64,000 nucleotides of DNA, taken from contig NZ_QLMA01000001.1 of NCBI RefSeq assembly GCF_003259435.1, positions 868,001 to 932,000 on the forward strand, written 5' to 3'. Below, in pieces: positions 63,214 to 64,000 of the stretch. Positions within the stretch are counted from its first letter, which is position 1; each line of letters begins with the position of its first letter. Under the pieces are notes generated by a model. That model ran no database searches. It worked only from the letters and a program-made list of their open reading frames with translations, and had not been told where the DNA came from. This DNA comes from Chitinophaga dinghuensis (GTDB lineage: Bacteria; Bacteroidota; Bacteroidia; Chitinophagales; Chitinophagaceae). A program made the position numbers and the translations under genes.

Positions 63214-63951
63214 ATGACAGTGTACATTCTTGAAGACGAAACGAATATCCAGAAACACATAATTGCCTTGGTGGCGCAAATACCGTATTTACAGTTAATA
63301 GGGTATGCTGCGGATATCGTCAAAGCAGAGAAGGAGATTCCCCAACTGAAGCCGGACCTCATTTTGTCAGACATACAATTGAAAGACGATACCTGTTTTA
63401 ACCTTTTTAACCGGATTGATATATCTGCCATGCAGGTACTTTTTATTACTGCCTATGACCAGTATGCCATTCAGGCCCTCAATCTCGGTGCATGTGGGTA
63501 TTTGCTGAAACCGCTGGATACGGAGCTATTCAACGAAACCATTGATCGTTGTTTCCGAAAAACAGAGCAGCATAAGTTTAATCAGTACCAATTGGAGATC
63601 GCGGCTACGCATTACCGGGGAAATGCCCGTCCGAGGAGGATTGCTTTGAAAAGTGCCGCGTTTACACAGGTTATTAATATAGAGGATATTGTGTATTGCA
63701 GCAGTGACAAAGGGTATACCACCTTTTGGTTGAAAGATGGTACGTCCATTCTCGTTTCCAAAGTATTAAAAGAATATGAATCTGTTTTACCACCCGATAC
63801 TTTCCTGCGTTGCCATCAGTCTTTCCTCGTCAATGGACATTTTGTAAATAAATTCTTTAAAGACGGCTACCTGGAAATGACAACAGGCGCGCAAATACCG
63901 GTGTCGGAGCGGAAAAAAGATTCGGTAGCCAGTTTCCTGGAGCGCATGTAA
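63214..63951 (+). CDS. LytTR-family response regulator
   Basis: A 245-residue cytoplasmic regulator. The receiver domain (about 1-115) has the acidic pair in YILEDETN, phospho-acceptor D53 in LILSDIQLKD, and the switch Thr and Lys in FITAYDQYAIQA and GYLLKPLD. The LytTR DNA-binding domain (about 140-245) has the typical IALKSAAFTQVINIEDIVYC, then FLRCHQSFLVN and HFVNKFFKDGYLEM. The sensor kinase is encoded immediately upstream. LytTR regulators bind short direct repeats in promoters; the target here is unknown. The coding sequence ends 49 bp before the window edge. Confidence 0.95.
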   Translation: MTVYILEDETNIQKHIIALVAQIPYLQLIGYAADIVKAEKEIPQLKPDLILSDIQLKDDTCFNLFNRIDISAMQVLFITAYDQYAIQALNLGACGYLLKPLDTELFNETIDRCFRKTEQHKFNQYQLEIAATHYRGNARPRRIALKSAAFTQVINIEDIVYCSSDKGYTTFWLKDGTSILVSKVLKEYESVLPPDTFLRCHQSFLVNGHFVNKFFKDGYLEMTTGAQIPVSERKKDSVASFLERM

Positions 63952-64000
63952 ATGGCGAATATTTCCCCTTTTTCTACAAATAATGACTGATTGCCTGCAA

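Overview
The window looks like a chromosome segment of a member of the Bacteroidota, most likely a Chitinophaga-like Chitinophagaceae. Supporting signs are tandem SusC/SusD pairs under a hybrid two-component regulator, many lipoproteins with a Lys/Ser-rich +2 region, a type IX secretion (T9SS) type-B sorting domain with PorP/SprF and OmpA partners, promoters of the TAnnTTTG class, few Shine-Dalgarno sequences and moderate GC content. No rRNA, tRNA, CRISPR array, transposase or phage gene was recognised.

Region 1 (1-23.3 kb) is a carbohydrate-utilisation region. On the plus strand are a GH28-like protein cut by the window edge, a HipA-like kinase overlapping a DUF3037 gene, a GH20 beta-hexosaminidase and an unrecognised large exported protein. 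Converging on them is a six-gene minus-strand operon in transcription order CHRD lipoprotein, SusC, SusD, SusC, SusD, GH29 alpha-L-fucosidase, with gaps of only 17-31 bp. A 1363-residue hybrid sensor/AraC regulator (HTCS) sits just upstream. The enzyme set suggests a fucosylated, N-acetylhexosamine-containing glycan.

Region 2 (23.5-31.1 kb) has a receiver-like protein lacking the phospho-acceptor Asp, a TPR/membrane/HTH regulator, and a TonB receptor, beta-helix lipoprotein and beta-propeller phytase operon. The DNA before the receptor carries a dense array of GNTWACG-like heptamers with 11-bp spacing, resembling a Pho-type direct-repeat operator. A related pair precedes the TPR/HTH gene.

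Region 3 (31.1-47.2 kb) has a CYTH-like gene divergent from a MarR/isochorismatase-fold pair with a palindromic operator. It is followed by a 3630-residue surface protein with 22 DUF11 repeats and a T9SS type-B C-terminal domain, in an apparent operon with PorP/SprF and a TPR-PD40-OmpA protein.

Region 4 (47.2-52.4 kb) contains a sulfatase, two DUF4369 paralogues (one with a thioredoxin domain and one without), an unknown exported protein and a GNAT acetyltransferase.

Region 5 (52.4-58.5 kb) is a metal-efflux operon: a small His/Cys/Met-rich exported protein, a CzcA/CusA pump fused to a TolC-like outer-membrane factor across an internal signal-peptide-like segment, and a CusB-like adaptor. 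After it come a methyltransferase, a GH30 gene broken by a frameshift, and a LytS/LytTR-type two-component pair that ends the window.
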